From Rhodospirillales bacterium (GTDB lineage: Bacteria > Pseudomonadota > Alphaproteobacteria > Reyranellales > Reyranellaceae): a stretch of 64,000 nt of DNA. Positions 36,571 through 45,151 of this stretch are shown piece by piece. A model generated the notes under the pieces. That model did no database searches, was not told where the DNA came from, and worked only from the letters and a program-made list of their open reading frames with translations. Each line of letters opens with the position of its first letter. The stretch's first letter is position 1. The stretch spans positions 1-64,000 of the forward strand of contig JACPOB010000100.1 in NCBI GenBank assembly GCA_016185145.1. The letters run 5' to 3'. Made by a program: the position numbers and the translations under genes.

Positions 36571-38166
36571 ATGCAGGCGGATTACGTGGTTGTCGGTGCC
36601 GGCTCGGCCGGTTGCGTGGTCGCGTCTCGACTGTCGGAAACGGGCGCCTCGGTGATCCTGCTGGAGGCCGGGCCCAGCGACTGGCATCCCATGATCCATA
36701 TCCCGGCCGGCATGCGATCACTGATCAGGAACCCGCTGGTCAACTGGAACTACACGACCGAGCCCGAGAAAGGCACCGGCGAGCGGCGCATGGAATGGCC
36801 GCGCGGACGCACGCTCGGCGGCTCGAGCTCGATCAACGGCATGCTCTATGTGCGCGGCGCGCCGGCCGATTTCGACGGCTGGGCGCAGATGGGGTGCCGC
36901 GGCTGGAGCTACGACGACGTGCTGCCCTACTTCAAGAAGTCCGAGCACTACGTGCAGGGCGGTGATCCCGAGGTGCGCGGCCAGGGAGGACCGCTCAAGG
37001 TCGAGGATTACCGCACCATCCTGCCGCTCACCCATCGCTTCGTTGAGGGCGCCCAGCAGGCAGGCTTCCCGTTCAACCCCGACCTCAACGGCACACAGCG
37101 GCAAGGCGTCGGCTACTCGCAGATGACGCGGCGCGGCCGCTTCCGCGGCTCGACGGCGCAGACTTTTCTGCGCGAAGCCAAAGGGCGCTCCAACCTGCGC
37201 GTCGAGACCGACGCGCAAGGCGGCAAGCTGATGTTCGAGGGCAAGCGCTGCGTCGGCGTCAGCTTCCGGCGCGGCGGCAACCTCACCGAGGTGCGCGCCA
37301 ATCGCGAGGTGATCGTGTCGGGCGGCACCATCAACTCGCCGCACATCCTGCAGATCTCGGGCATCGGCCCCGCCGCACACCTGCAGTCGCTCGGCATCCC
37401 GGTGGTGCACGACCTGCCAGGCGTCGGCGCCAACCTGATAGACCATTACGTGATCCGCGTGGTCCATCGCGTGCACGGCACGCCGACGGTGAACGAGATC
37501 GCGCGCTTTCCGCGCGTGCTGCCCGAGATCCTGCGCTTTGCCTTCACCGGCAAGGGCGCGCTCACTTTCGGCGTCACCACGGCGCAGGTATTCTGCGACA
37601 GCCGCGAGGGGCTCGCCTCGCCCGACCTGCAGCTGCTGTTCACGCCGGGCAGCACGCATCCCCTGAAGTTCGGCCAGCTCGACGAGCAGCCCGGCATGAG
37701 CTGCGTGGTCTGCGTCGTGAAGCCCGACAGCCGCGGCACCATCATGGCCGCCTCGGCCGATCCCTTCGCGCGGCCGGCCATCAAGCCCAACTATCTCACC
37801 GCGCACACCGACGAGCTGGCGCTGCTGGGCGGCACGCGCCATGTGCGCAAGATCTTCGCCGCGCCGGCGCTGGCGCAGCACAGCAGGGGCGAGATCCAGC
37901 CCGGGCCCGACATCGAGAGCGACGCCGACCTGCTGGCCTATGCCCGCCGCGCCGGCAACACGCTCTATCACCCGGTCGGCACCTGCAAGATGGGCGAGGA
38001 TCCCCGGGCGGTGGTCGATTCGCGCCTGCGCGTGCGCGGCGTAGAAGGCCTGCGCGTGATCGACGCCTCGGTGATGCCGACGCTGACGACCGGCAACACC
38101 AATGCGCCGACGATCATGATCGGCGAAAAGGGTGCCGAGATGATCGCGGCCGATGCACGTTCATGA
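36571..38166 (+). CDS. GMC family oxidoreductase (choline dehydrogenase-like)
   Basis: A 531-residue FAD enzyme. The N-terminal FAD motif is VVVGAGSAGCVVASRL, the GMC signatures are GRTLGGSSSINGMLYVRG and SGGTINSPHILQISGIGP, and the catalytic His lies near TLYHPVGTCKMG. Substrates in the family are alcohols such as choline or polyethylene glycol. The ATG at 36571 has GGAGAG upstream. It diverges from the ThDP-enzyme gene, and the two may form a pathway from alcohol to aldehyde or 2-oxo acid. Confidence 0.92.
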   Translation: MQADYVVVGAGSAGCVVASRLSETGASVILLEAGPSDWHPMIHIPAGMRSLIRNPLVNWNYTTEPEKGTGERRMEWPRGRTLGGSSSINGMLYVRGAPADFDGWAQMGCRGWSYDDVLPYFKKSEHYVQGGDPEVRGQGGPLKVEDYRTILPLTHRFVEGAQQAGFPFNPDLNGTQRQGVGYSQMTRRGRFRGSTAQTFLREAKGRSNLRVETDAQGGKLMFEGKRCVGVSFRRGGNLTEVRANREVIVSGGTINSPHILQISGIGPAAHLQSLGIPVVHDLPGVGANLIDHYVIRVVHRVHGTPTVNEIARFPRVLPEILRFAFTGKGALTFGVTTAQVFCDSREGLASPDLQLLFTPGSTHPLKFGQLDEQPGMSCVVCVVKPDSRGTIMAASADPFARPAIKPNYLTAHTDELALLGGTRHVRKIFAAPALAQHSRGEIQPGPDIESDADLLAYARRAGNTLYHPVGTCKMGEDPRAVVDSRLRVRGVEGLRVIDASVMPTLTTGNTNAPTIMIGEKGAEMIAADARS

Positions 38167-38234
38167 TCTTCCGGACCGCGAGCCTCCGGCTCGCTCATGA
38201 TCATGAGCGAGCCGGAGGCTCGCGGTCCGGAAGA
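38167..38234. repeat. Perfect 68-bp palindrome, family C, copy 4
   Basis: Two 34-base arms are exact complements with no spacer; each arm starts TCTTCCGGACCGCGAGCC. It begins on the base after the GMC stop codon and ends on the base before the convergent racemase stop codon, so it is the entire intergenic space. It would extrude as a cruciform, and both transcripts would end in a very stable hairpin. Confidence 0.95.
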
Positions 38235-38954
38235 CTATGAGAACACCTTCGGCCTCAGTCCGGCGTGGAACCAGGTGATCATCGAGTAGATGTCGTAGAC
38301 CGGCAGGCCCACCGCCTCCTGCAAGGCCGCTGCGTAGGGCGGCATGTTGGTGCATTCGAGCACGATGGCGCCGATGTCGGGATGGCGCTCCACAAGTCCC
38401 TTGCCGGCCTCGACGATGTCCTGCCGCGCAAGATCGACATCGAGGTCCTGCTTCTCGCCCTTGATCAGCACGCGGAAGAATTCCCGGCCGTTCTCGGTGC
38501 CGGCGATCGGCGCGTCGAGCGGCACGCCTGCTCCCTCGAGATGCGCCGGCGTCAGGCTCTTGGCGCTGATCGAAACGATACCGACGCGCTTGCCGGGCGG
38601 CAGGGTCGCCTGCACCCAGGGCACCTGCATCAACGACGACGTCGCCACCGGCACGCCGACGGCCGCCGCGATCTCGCGCTGGAAGATCGACAGGAAGCCG
38701 CAGTTGGTGGTGATCGCCTCGGCGCCGAGATCGACCAGGTCGGTCGCCGCGGCGACGAAATTCTGCAACAGGCCGGTCGCGCCGTTCAGCACGACCTTCT
38801 CCGGGCTGGCGCCGCGCACGACGCGGAACAGCACCGGGAACGGCCAGGTCGTGCCGTTGCCCATGTCGCCCGCAATGCGCGGGAAGCGCGCTTCCAGCAT
38901 CAGGATGCCGAGCGGCGCGCCGTAGATCGACTTGCCCCCTTTGGCGATACTCAT
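38235..38954 (-). CDS. Aspartate/glutamate racemase family protein
   Basis: A 239-residue protein. The two catalytic cysteines of the superfamily are visible, in AITTNCGFLS (about residue 87) and VLECTNMPPY (about residue 203). The superfamily includes amino-acid racemases, hydantoin racemases and arylmalonate decarboxylases. It starts one base after the TTT binding-protein stop, so they are one operon, and the imported compound may be its substrate. Confidence 0.85.
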   Translation of the reverse strand: MSIAKGGKSIYGAPLGILMLEARFPRIAGDMGNGTTWPFPVLFRVVRGASPEKVVLNGATGLLQNFVAAATDLVDLGAEAITTNCGFLSIFQREIAAAVGVPVATSSLMQVPWVQATLPPGKRVGIVSISAKSLTPAHLEGAGVPLDAPIAGTENGREFFRVLIKGEKQDLDVDLARQDIVEAGKGLVERHPDIGAIVLECTNMPPYAAALQEAVGLPVYDIYSMITWFHAGLRPKVFS

Positions 38955-38955
38955 G

Positions 38956-39951
38956 TCAATCCACCTTCGCGCCGACGGCCTTCACGACCTCGGCCCACTT
39001 GGCGCGGTCGCGCTTCACCGTCGCGGTGAACTGCTCGACCGTCTCGTAACGCGGCGTGTTGCCGAGTTCGGCGAGCTTCTTCTGGGTCTCGGGATCGTCC
39101 AGCGCCACCTTGATCGCGGCGTTGAACTTCCTGGCGACCTCCGGATCGACGCCCTTGGGTCCGAAGATCGCGAACCACGTGTAGCTCTCGTATCCCGGGA
39201 CGCCCGCCTCATCGATGGTCGGGATGTCGGGAATGGCCGCGACGCGCTTCTTGGTGGTGACGCCCAGCAGCCTCACCTTGCCCGCCTTGTAGTGCTGCAG
39301 GACCGTCTGCACCTGGTTGAAGATGCAGCACACGTCGCCTTTCAGCACCGCCTGGATGGCATCGGGCCCGCCCTTGTAGGGGACATGCACCATGTCGAGG
39401 CCGGCCTTGTGGTTGAACTCGGCGAAGGCGAGATGCGTGCCCGTGCCGTTGCCCGTCGAGGCGTAGTTGTACTTGCCCGGCGCCGCCTTCACCTTGGCGA
39501 TGAAATCCTTGATCGAGGTCGCGTCGATCACGTCCGGATTGACGGTCAGCACGTTGGACACGTCGACCAGGGTCGAGATCGGCGTGAAATCGGCTTCGAC
39601 GTCGAAGCTGAGCCTGGGATAGAGCGCAGGATTGACGCCGTGCGTCGCGGCCGTGCCCAGCAGGAAGGTGTAGCCATCGGGCTGGGCGCGCGCCACGACC
39701 TCCGACGCGACATTGCCGCCGGCACCGGGCTTGTAGTCGATGACCAGGCGCTGGCCGAGCGACTTCTCGAGCGAGGGCTGCAGCATGCGCGCGATCACGT
39801 CGACGCCCGAGCCGGCCGGGAAGCCCATCAGGATGGTGATCGGTTTGCTCGGCCAATCCCCCTGGCTCTGGGCCTGCGCCGATGCGGAAGCCGCAGAGAG
39901 AAAGAGCGCGGCCAAGGACGCGGCAAACGAGCCCACAAGGGCCTTCAGCAT
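38956..39951 (-). CDS. Tripartite tricarboxylate (TTT) substrate-binding protein, Bug family
   Basis: A 331-residue periplasmic protein with a signal peptide (about 1-28, ending ASASAQAQ). It has the Bug-family start WPSKPITILMGFPAGSGVD and the later YNYASTGNGTGTHLA. GGAGACC precedes the ATG. No TctA or TctB membrane genes are nearby; such orphan binding proteins are abundant in soil proteobacteria. The ligand is probably a carboxylate. Confidence 0.92.
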   Translation of the reverse strand: MLKALVGSFAASLAALFLSAASASAQAQSQGDWPSKPITILMGFPAGSGVDVIARMLQPSLEKSLGQRLVIDYKPGAGGNVASEVVARAQPDGYTFLLGTAATHGVNPALYPRLSFDVEADFTPISTLVDVSNVLTVNPDVIDATSIKDFIAKVKAAPGKYNYASTGNGTGTHLAFAEFNHKAGLDMVHVPYKGGPDAIQAVLKGDVCCIFNQVQTVLQHYKAGKVRLLGVTTKKRVAAIPDIPTIDEAGVPGYESYTWFAIFGPKGVDPEVARKFNAAIKVALDDPETQKKLAELGNTPRYETVEQFTATVKRDRAKWAEVVKAVGAKVD

Positions 39952-40013
39952 GGTGGTCTCCTGAAGAGCGGCTGATTTGGCTGCTATGCTGGGGCAACGG
40001 AGGGAGAAAAACC

Positions 40014-41192
40014 ATGGGCTACATGACCGACGAGCGCCGGCTGATCCAGGAAACGGCGCGCGCCTTCGCCATGAAGGAGGTGCTGCCGGTCGCCAACAGG
40101 CTCGATCCCGAGAAGGGCGACATCCCGCCGGAGCTGATCCAGAAGCTGGCCGACATGGGCTATTTCGGCATCGTCATTCCCGAGCAGTACGGTGGGCTGG
40201 GGCTCGGCGTCTTCGAGTATTGCCTGATCACCGAGGAGCTGGCGCGCGCCTGGATGAGCGTGGCTTCCATCATCGCCCGCGGCAATGGGCTCTCCGCCGG
40301 CCGCGGCATGACCGACGCGCAGCGCGCTGTTTTCCTGCCGAGGGCCGCGCGTGGTGAATTTTTGGGCGCCGCTGCCATGTCGGAACCGAACGTCGGCTCC
40401 GACCTCGGCGCCATCTCCTGCAGGGCGCGGCGCGACGGCGATAGCTGGGTGATCAACGGCAACAAGTACTGGTGCACCTTCGCCGACGGCGCCGACTACA
40501 TCATGCTGGTGGCGCGCACCTCCGATCCGCCCGATCCCAAGCGCAAGCATGTCGGCCTGTCGTCGTTCCTGATCGAGAAGCCGCGAGGCACGCTGCCGCA
40601 GGGCGTCAAGGGCGCGCCGATCCCGAAGATCGGCTATTTCGGCTGGAAGACTTGGGAGCTCGCCTTCGACGATTGCCGCCTGCCGGGCTCCGCCCTGATC
40701 GGCGAGGAGGGCCGCGCCTTCTACTATATCTCGGCCGGCCTGGAGCGCGCCCGCGCCCACACCGCCGCGCGCTCGATCGGTCTCGCGCGTGGCGCGCTGG
40801 AGGACGCCACCGCCTACGCCCAGGAACGGCGCCAGTTCGGCCAAGCCATTGGCGACTTCCAGAACACGCGCTTCCGGCTCGCCCGCATGGCGACCGACAT
40901 CGAGGCGGCGCGCCAGCTCATGTACTTCGTGTGCGACGAGATCGACCAGAAGCGCCGCTGCGACAAGGAAGCGGCCATGGTGAAGCTCTTCGCCTCGGAG
41001 ATGGCCGAGCGCGTGACCTCCGAAGCGCTGCAGGTCTTCGGCGGCGCGGGCTACACCACCCTGCACGCCGTCGAGCGCTACTGGCGCGACGCGCGCCTGA
41101 CCAAGATCTTCGAGGGCACGTCGGAGATCCAGCAGCGCATCATCTCCGATCACCTGCTCGGCAAGCCCCAAGAGCGCGGAAAGGCGGCGTGA
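40014..41192 (+). CDS. Acyl-CoA dehydrogenase
   Basis: A 392-residue flavoenzyme. The FAD and substrate signatures are LGAAAMSEPNVGSDLG and QVFGGAGYTTLHAVERYWRD, with the catalytic Glu probably in IFEGTSEIQQRI. GGAGGGAG lies before the ATG at 40014. It oxidises an acyl-CoA thioester and passes electrons to ETF. The channel-like gene starts one base after its stop. Confidence 0.93.
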   Translation: MGYMTDERRLIQETARAFAMKEVLPVANRLDPEKGDIPPELIQKLADMGYFGIVIPEQYGGLGLGVFEYCLITEELARAWMSVASIIARGNGLSAGRGMTDAQRAVFLPRAARGEFLGAAAMSEPNVGSDLGAISCRARRDGDSWVINGNKYWCTFADGADYIMLVARTSDPPDPKRKHVGLSSFLIEKPRGTLPQGVKGAPIPKIGYFGWKTWELAFDDCRLPGSALIGEEGRAFYYISAGLERARAHTAARSIGLARGALEDATAYAQERRQFGQAIGDFQNTRFRLARMATDIEAARQLMYFVCDEIDQKRRCDKEAAMVKLFASEMAERVTSEALQVFGGAGYTTLHAVERYWRDARLTKIFEGTSEIQQRIISDHLLGKPQERGKAA

Positions 41193-41193
41193 C

Positions 41194-41637
41194 ATGGAAT
41201 TCGAAGCACCGGCCGGGCACATCGTCCGGGGCATACTGATGGTCGGCGCCACCGGCGTCATCCAGGTCCTGGCGCAACTGGCGCTCAGCCGGACGATGAT
41301 CATCCTGCCGTCACCCCCGGAGTCGCGGGATCCGACGTTCTACATGCTCATCCACAGCGTCAGCGCCGTCATGATCCTGCTGGTCGGCCACGTGCTGCAG
41401 GTGATCTTGTGGGCGATGCTCTATTTCTACGATTGGGCCGCGTTCAAGAGCTTCGGTACGGCCGTGTACTTCTCCCTGGCGAGCTTCACTACGCTGGGCG
41501 CTTCCGACCTTTCCCTGCCGCCGCATCATCGAATGCTCGGCGCCTTCGAATCCGCCGCCGGCATGATGATGTTCGGCTGGTCGACCGCCCTGCTGGTCGC
41601 CGTCGTCGTCCGCACCGATCGCCGAGTCCGGCCTTGA
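41194..41637 (+). CDS. Ion-channel-like membrane protein with altered selectivity filter
   Basis: A 147-residue protein with about three to four membrane segments. The pore-loop region reads YFSLASFTTLGASDLSLP and is followed by a segment ending FGWSTALLVAVVV. This matches two-transmembrane K+ channels (Ion_trans_2), where TTLGYGD is expected, but Tyr-Gly is replaced by Ala-Ser. K+ selectivity is therefore doubtful. It is tightly linked to the acyl-CoA dehydrogenase gene, probably by position only. Confidence 0.65.
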   Translation: MEFEAPAGHIVRGILMVGATGVIQVLAQLALSRTMIILPSPPESRDPTFYMLIHSVSAVMILLVGHVLQVILWAMLYFYDWAAFKSFGTAVYFSLASFTTLGASDLSLPPHHRMLGAFESAAGMMMFGWSTALLVAVVVRTDRRVRP

Positions 41638-41711
41638 CTTGGGACGCACAGTCAATGCATTGGGGATGCATGATCAAACAGCCGCTCTGATTTTGGCGTA
41701 GCTTGGAACGT

Positions 41712-42665
41712 ATGTTCTTGCGTCTCGCTTGTCTTGCAGCGTCCTTGCTCCTCTGCGGCTGTGCCAGCACGCAGCTCAACTACAACACCGCCGATCTCGC
41801 TTCTTCGCTCAATTCGCTGACCAAGCGGCAGATCTTTTTCAATCTTGCCCAGGCCCTGACGGATCCGGAGTTCGTGCCCTCGCAGGCTACGATCTCCGTC
41901 GGCACGGCGACGACCCTCAACGCCATCACGCCCTCCGTCAGCGTGCCGTTGGGAATGCCGGTCGTGACAATGGCGCGTGACGGCACCGGGCGCTTCGCCG
42001 GCAGCCAGTTCTCCACCCAGGTCACGTCGCCCGTGCCCACCCTCGGCGTTCAGATGACGGACGGCTGGAACCAGACCTGGACGATGGTTCCCATCAACAC
42101 GGCGCCGCAGCTTCGCCGCCTGCGGGCCCTCTACCAGTACGCGACCGGGACAATGCCGCGCCACGACAACAGCCGGGACCTCACCCTCGAGGAGGCCGAG
42201 CGGCAGTTCATGTGCGAGTACCCGGCGCAGGCCTTCAACGTGTCGCCGACCGGCGGAAACGTCGTTTTCAAGATCGACGGCTGTCCGAACAACAACACCA
42301 AGGAAACGCAGTCGCGCGTCGTCCATGTCGACCCGACCTTCACCCAGGGACCGAGCTGCATCATCTGCATCGACGACCTCAACGCCAAGCAGCTGCGGCC
42401 GCATGTCAATCCAAACCTGAAGTACCATTTCATCCGGACGCAAAAGACCGGCGACATGGTGAGCATCGGCTCGCATGGATCGACGAACTTCTACGCTTGC
42501 GGCTCGACTCAGGGCGATTGTCCGCGCGCCGGGCAGCAGGAGCCCTTCGACGGCCGCAAGGCCTTCAGCGATTTCATCCTGTTCATCTACGAGGCGGCGT
42601 CGTCGGCGTCGGCGACCGGGAGCGGCCGCCAGACGGGAGGCTCCTTCGTCTATTCGGTGCGGTGA
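41712..42665 (+). CDS. Lipoprotein of unknown function
   Basis: A 317-residue protein with a lipoprotein signal (lipobox LCGC, Cys 17). The mature part starts with STQLNYNTADLASSLNSLTKRQI and is Thr/Asn-rich. A cysteine cluster PSCIICIDDLN and YACGSTQGDC occur later. I recognise no domain, but the length and composition suggest a real envelope protein. Its end overlaps the convergent acetyltransferase by 16 bases. Confidence 0.78.
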   Translation: MFLRLACLAASLLLCGCASTQLNYNTADLASSLNSLTKRQIFFNLAQALTDPEFVPSQATISVGTATTLNAITPSVSVPLGMPVVTMARDGTGRFAGSQFSTQVTSPVPTLGVQMTDGWNQTWTMVPINTAPQLRRLRALYQYATGTMPRHDNSRDLTLEEAERQFMCEYPAQAFNVSPTGGNVVFKIDGCPNNNTKETQSRVVHVDPTFTQGPSCIICIDDLNAKQLRPHVNPNLKYHFIRTQKTGDMVSIGSHGSTNFYACGSTQGDCPRAGQQEPFDGRKAFSDFILFIYEAASSASATGSGRQTGGSFVYSVR

Positions 42666-43132
42666 CGCCCTTCCGCCGTGAGTCGCTTGCTCATGTGGAC
42701 CACGGTGCCGACCGGAAGGATGTCCTCGCGGTCGACCGCGTAACCGAGCCGGTGATAGAGCGCGACGTTCTCGGCGAACCGCTGGTTGGTGTAGAGCCGG
42801 ATCGTGTCGACTCCGAGCTCGCGCGCCAGCATCTCGGCATGCGCCATCAGCCTGCGCCCAAGGCCGCGGCCCTGGAAGGACGGCGACACCGCGACGTTTT
42901 CGACCAGCAGGTGATCGGGCTCGCGAATCGTCTCGATCAGGCCGGCAAGCGTGCCGTCGATGTACAGCAGATCGACGCGATGCCTGGCGATGGCCGCTTC
43001 ATAGTCGGCCGTCATGGGCTTGGGCTCGCGGCCGATCAGCGGCACCCACTTGGCATAGGCCTGCCGAGTGAGGTCGCGGATCGCGGCGGCATCCGTTGCT
43101 TTGGCTCGTCGTAGCTCTACTCTGTCCGTCAC
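42650..43132 (-). CDS. GNAT family N-acetyltransferase
   Basis: A 160-residue protein. The acetyl-CoA-binding motif A is VAVSPSFQGRGLGRRLMAHAE, and motif B is near LYTNQRFAENVALYHRLGY. The start is a GTG at 43132, upstream of ELRRAKATDAAAIRDL. It diverges from the DUF3237 gene across 15 bases, so their promoters must overlap the coding starts. The substrate is unknown. Confidence 0.88.
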   Translation of the reverse strand: MTDRVELRRAKATDAAAIRDLTRQAYAKWVPLIGREPKPMTADYEAAIARHRVDLLYIDGTLAGLIETIREPDHLLVENVAVSPSFQGRGLGRRLMAHAEMLARELGVDTIRLYTNQRFAENVALYHRLGYAVDREDILPVGTVVHMSKRLTAEGRHRTE

Positions 43133-43147
43133 GAACCGGACCTTACC

Positions 43148-43633
43148 ATGACCGACGACATCGACAGCTTCATCAGCGCCGCGCCTGCCCTGCGTTTCGC
43201 CTTCGCCGTCAAGGCCCGTGTCGCGCCCATCCAGGACCTCGGCCAGACGGCGCGCGGCCATCGCCGCATCATCGACATCCTCGGCGGCGAGGTGCACGGG
43301 CCGCGGCTCGCGGGCGAGATCCTGCCGGGCGGCGCCGATTGGCAGATCGTGCGGCCCGACGGCACCATCGAGGTCGTGGCGCGCTACACCATCAGGAGCG
43401 ACGCGGGTGCGCTGGTCTATGTCCAGAACGAGGGCCTGCGCGTCGCCAGCCCCGAAATCCTGGCGCGCATGTCGAAGGGCGAGCTGGTGCCGTTCGACAG
43501 CTACCATTTCCGCACCGCGCCGCGCTTCGAGACCGCCGAGCCGTCGCTGAAGTGGATGGAGCGTGCCACCTTCGTCGGCGTGGCCGCGCGCACGCCCGAT
43601 CGTGTCGCCATCGGCTTCCACGAGGTGCTTTAG
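43148..43633 (+). CDS. DUF3237 family protein
   Basis: A 161-residue protein of the DUF3237 family (small beta-barrel). Typical parts are GEVHGPRLAGEILPGGADWQ and the late FRTAPRFETAEPSLKWMER. Function is unknown; members occur next to catabolic and aromatic-degradation genes. It is followed directly by a composite palindromic region. Confidence 0.82.
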   Translation: MTDDIDSFISAAPALRFAFAVKARVAPIQDLGQTARGHRRIIDILGGEVHGPRLAGEILPGGADWQIVRPDGTIEVVARYTIRSDAGALVYVQNEGLRVASPEILARMSKGELVPFDSYHFRTAPRFETAEPSLKWMERATFVGVAARTPDRVAIGFHEVL

Positions 43634-43634
43634 G

Positions 43635-43771
43635 CTTGCCGGAGCGCAGACCTCCAGGTCCGCTCATGCTCACCGTCTTCCGGACCGCGCTGGGTCGCGT
43701 CTAACGCGACCTTCTCGCGCGCTCACGACTCATGAGCGAGCCGGAGGCTCGCGGTCCGGAAGATCATGAGC
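43635..43771. repeat. Composite palindromic region, family C, copy 5
   Basis: It contains a left half-element with CCTCCAGGTCCGCTCATG, then an element with TCTTCCGGACCGCG and a right arm CGCGGTCCGGAAGATCATGA, with an inserted small hairpin GGTCGCGT/ACGCGACC in the middle. Its right arm matches the perfect palindrome at 38167-38234. It runs directly into the truncated alpha/beta-hydrolase start on the minus strand. Confidence 0.82.
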
Positions 43772-43833
43772 GGACGGCCCTCACCGTGCTCTTCGTAGTT
43801 GATCTTGGCCTTGTCGAATTCGCACTGCATCAT
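43723..43833 (-). pseudogene. Truncated start of an alpha/beta-hydrolase gene
   Basis: An ATG at 43833 overlaps the upstream stop as ATGA and opens a 36-codon frame. It begins MMQCEFDKAKINYEEHGEG and RPLMI, as an alpha/beta-hydrolase does just before its HG motif. After about 24 codons the sequence becomes the family C repeat (FRTASLRLAHES) and stops. The remaining 200 or more residues of a hydrolase are absent. The gene appears to have been cut off by, or during, repeat-associated rearrangement. Confidence 0.72.
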
Positions 43834-45105
43834 GGCCTCTTGCGGCAGGCTTCAGCGATCTTCGGCGCCACCATGTGCGCAAACTTGAGTGACCCCTCGG
43901 CGGCAAAGTGCTCGCCATCGGCGAAGTCGCTTCTCGTGAACTCCGAGCGGGGGATGTCGATATAGAGGTCGCCCGAGGCTGCCGCCTCCCGGCGCAAGGC
44001 GACATTCAGCTCGGAGAGCAGCGGCCCACAACGCCTCGCGCCGCACGAACGGCGCCCAATCCTCGGCCCCGCCCTCGTCGCCGAGCCTCGGCACATCGAC
44101 GATCTCGCCGATCCAGACGACGGCAATGCCGCGCTGGCGGTTGATCGCCGAGATCGTACGGATGTTGCGCCGATAGATGTCCGTCAGGTCGGCATCCGGC
44201 TGTGGCGCTGCAATGCCGGTTGGCGTGACCGGCGGACGCACTGTATCGAAGGCGAGAACAAGCAGGCGGCTGGCATATTGCAGCAACGGCGACACCGCCG
44301 TGGACGCATCGATGCGGCGCGCCCTCAGGCTGTCGATCAACGACGGCGTGAAATAATCGGCATAGGCCGGATCGAGATTACGAATATGCGAATTCTGGAC
44401 GTCGACGCCGCCGACGTAATAGACCGCGCAATCGGGCTGCACGCCAAAGGCCGACTGGTAGAACGCTGTCTGCAGCACGATCTGGACGGTGCTGTACAGC
44501 TCGGAGGCGTGATTGATGACGGCGTATCGGTCCTCGCCAAGTATCTGCTCGAGGCGCTCGCCCCAGCTCCGTCCCTCGGGAACGGCAATGTCGGCGGTCG
44601 TCGATCCACCGAACAGGGCCACGACGGTCTTGCCGCTCAGCTCCTTCGCAGTGCGCTCCGGGCCGCGCAGGCCGAGTGAATTGTAGCGGATCTCGCCATC
44701 GGTCAATCGCCACGACGTTCCGGGCGGGACGACTGCCTGCAACAAGGGATGCCATGCACGGCGCATCGCCGAATCATCGTCGAGCAGCAGATCGTTGGCC
44801 GTGATGTCTCGACGATAAAGCACCGCCGATCCAAGTCCCAAGCCGAGCTCGAGCGCTGCGATCGAAAGCGTCACGGCAGCCACCCGCGGCCAGCGTGCGC
44901 AGAGCACCGCCAGCGCCAGCAGGCCGGCGACATAGGCGAAATACCAGCCGAGTGGTGTCCCGACAGCGAGCTCGCCCTTCAATCTGTACCAGACCGCGGC
45001 GCTGCCGAGGACGGCCCCCAGCAGCATTGCGAACACGACTGTCAGCGTGCGTTCGAGCCGAAAAGGTCTCGCCAGGCCGAAATGGCTGGCAATCCAACGC
45101 TTCAT
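43830..45105 (-). pseudogene. SGNH/GDSL-type membrane hydrolase, frameshifted near the end
   Basis: The N-terminus has two to three membrane segments (FAMLLGAVLGSAAVWY and following). The SGNH block I Ser is in VALFGGSTTADI. The frame is intact to about 44028, then shifts. Dropping one G of the GGG run (plus-strand CCC at 44025-44027) joins it to LLSELNVALRREAAASG and to the catalytic block DGEHFAAEGSLKFA. As written, the Asp and His of the active site are lost. A sequencing error in the homopolymer is possible. The ending at 43830 assumes the corrected frame. Confidence 0.8.
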
Positions 45106-45151
45106 CCCTCTTTCATAGCGGGCGCCACGAATTCGGCAATGAAGACCGTGG

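Noticed and set aside
38167-38234. A standard intrinsic terminator
   Set aside because: The stem is far longer than usual and no T run follows on either strand. Termination may still occur but not by the classic form.
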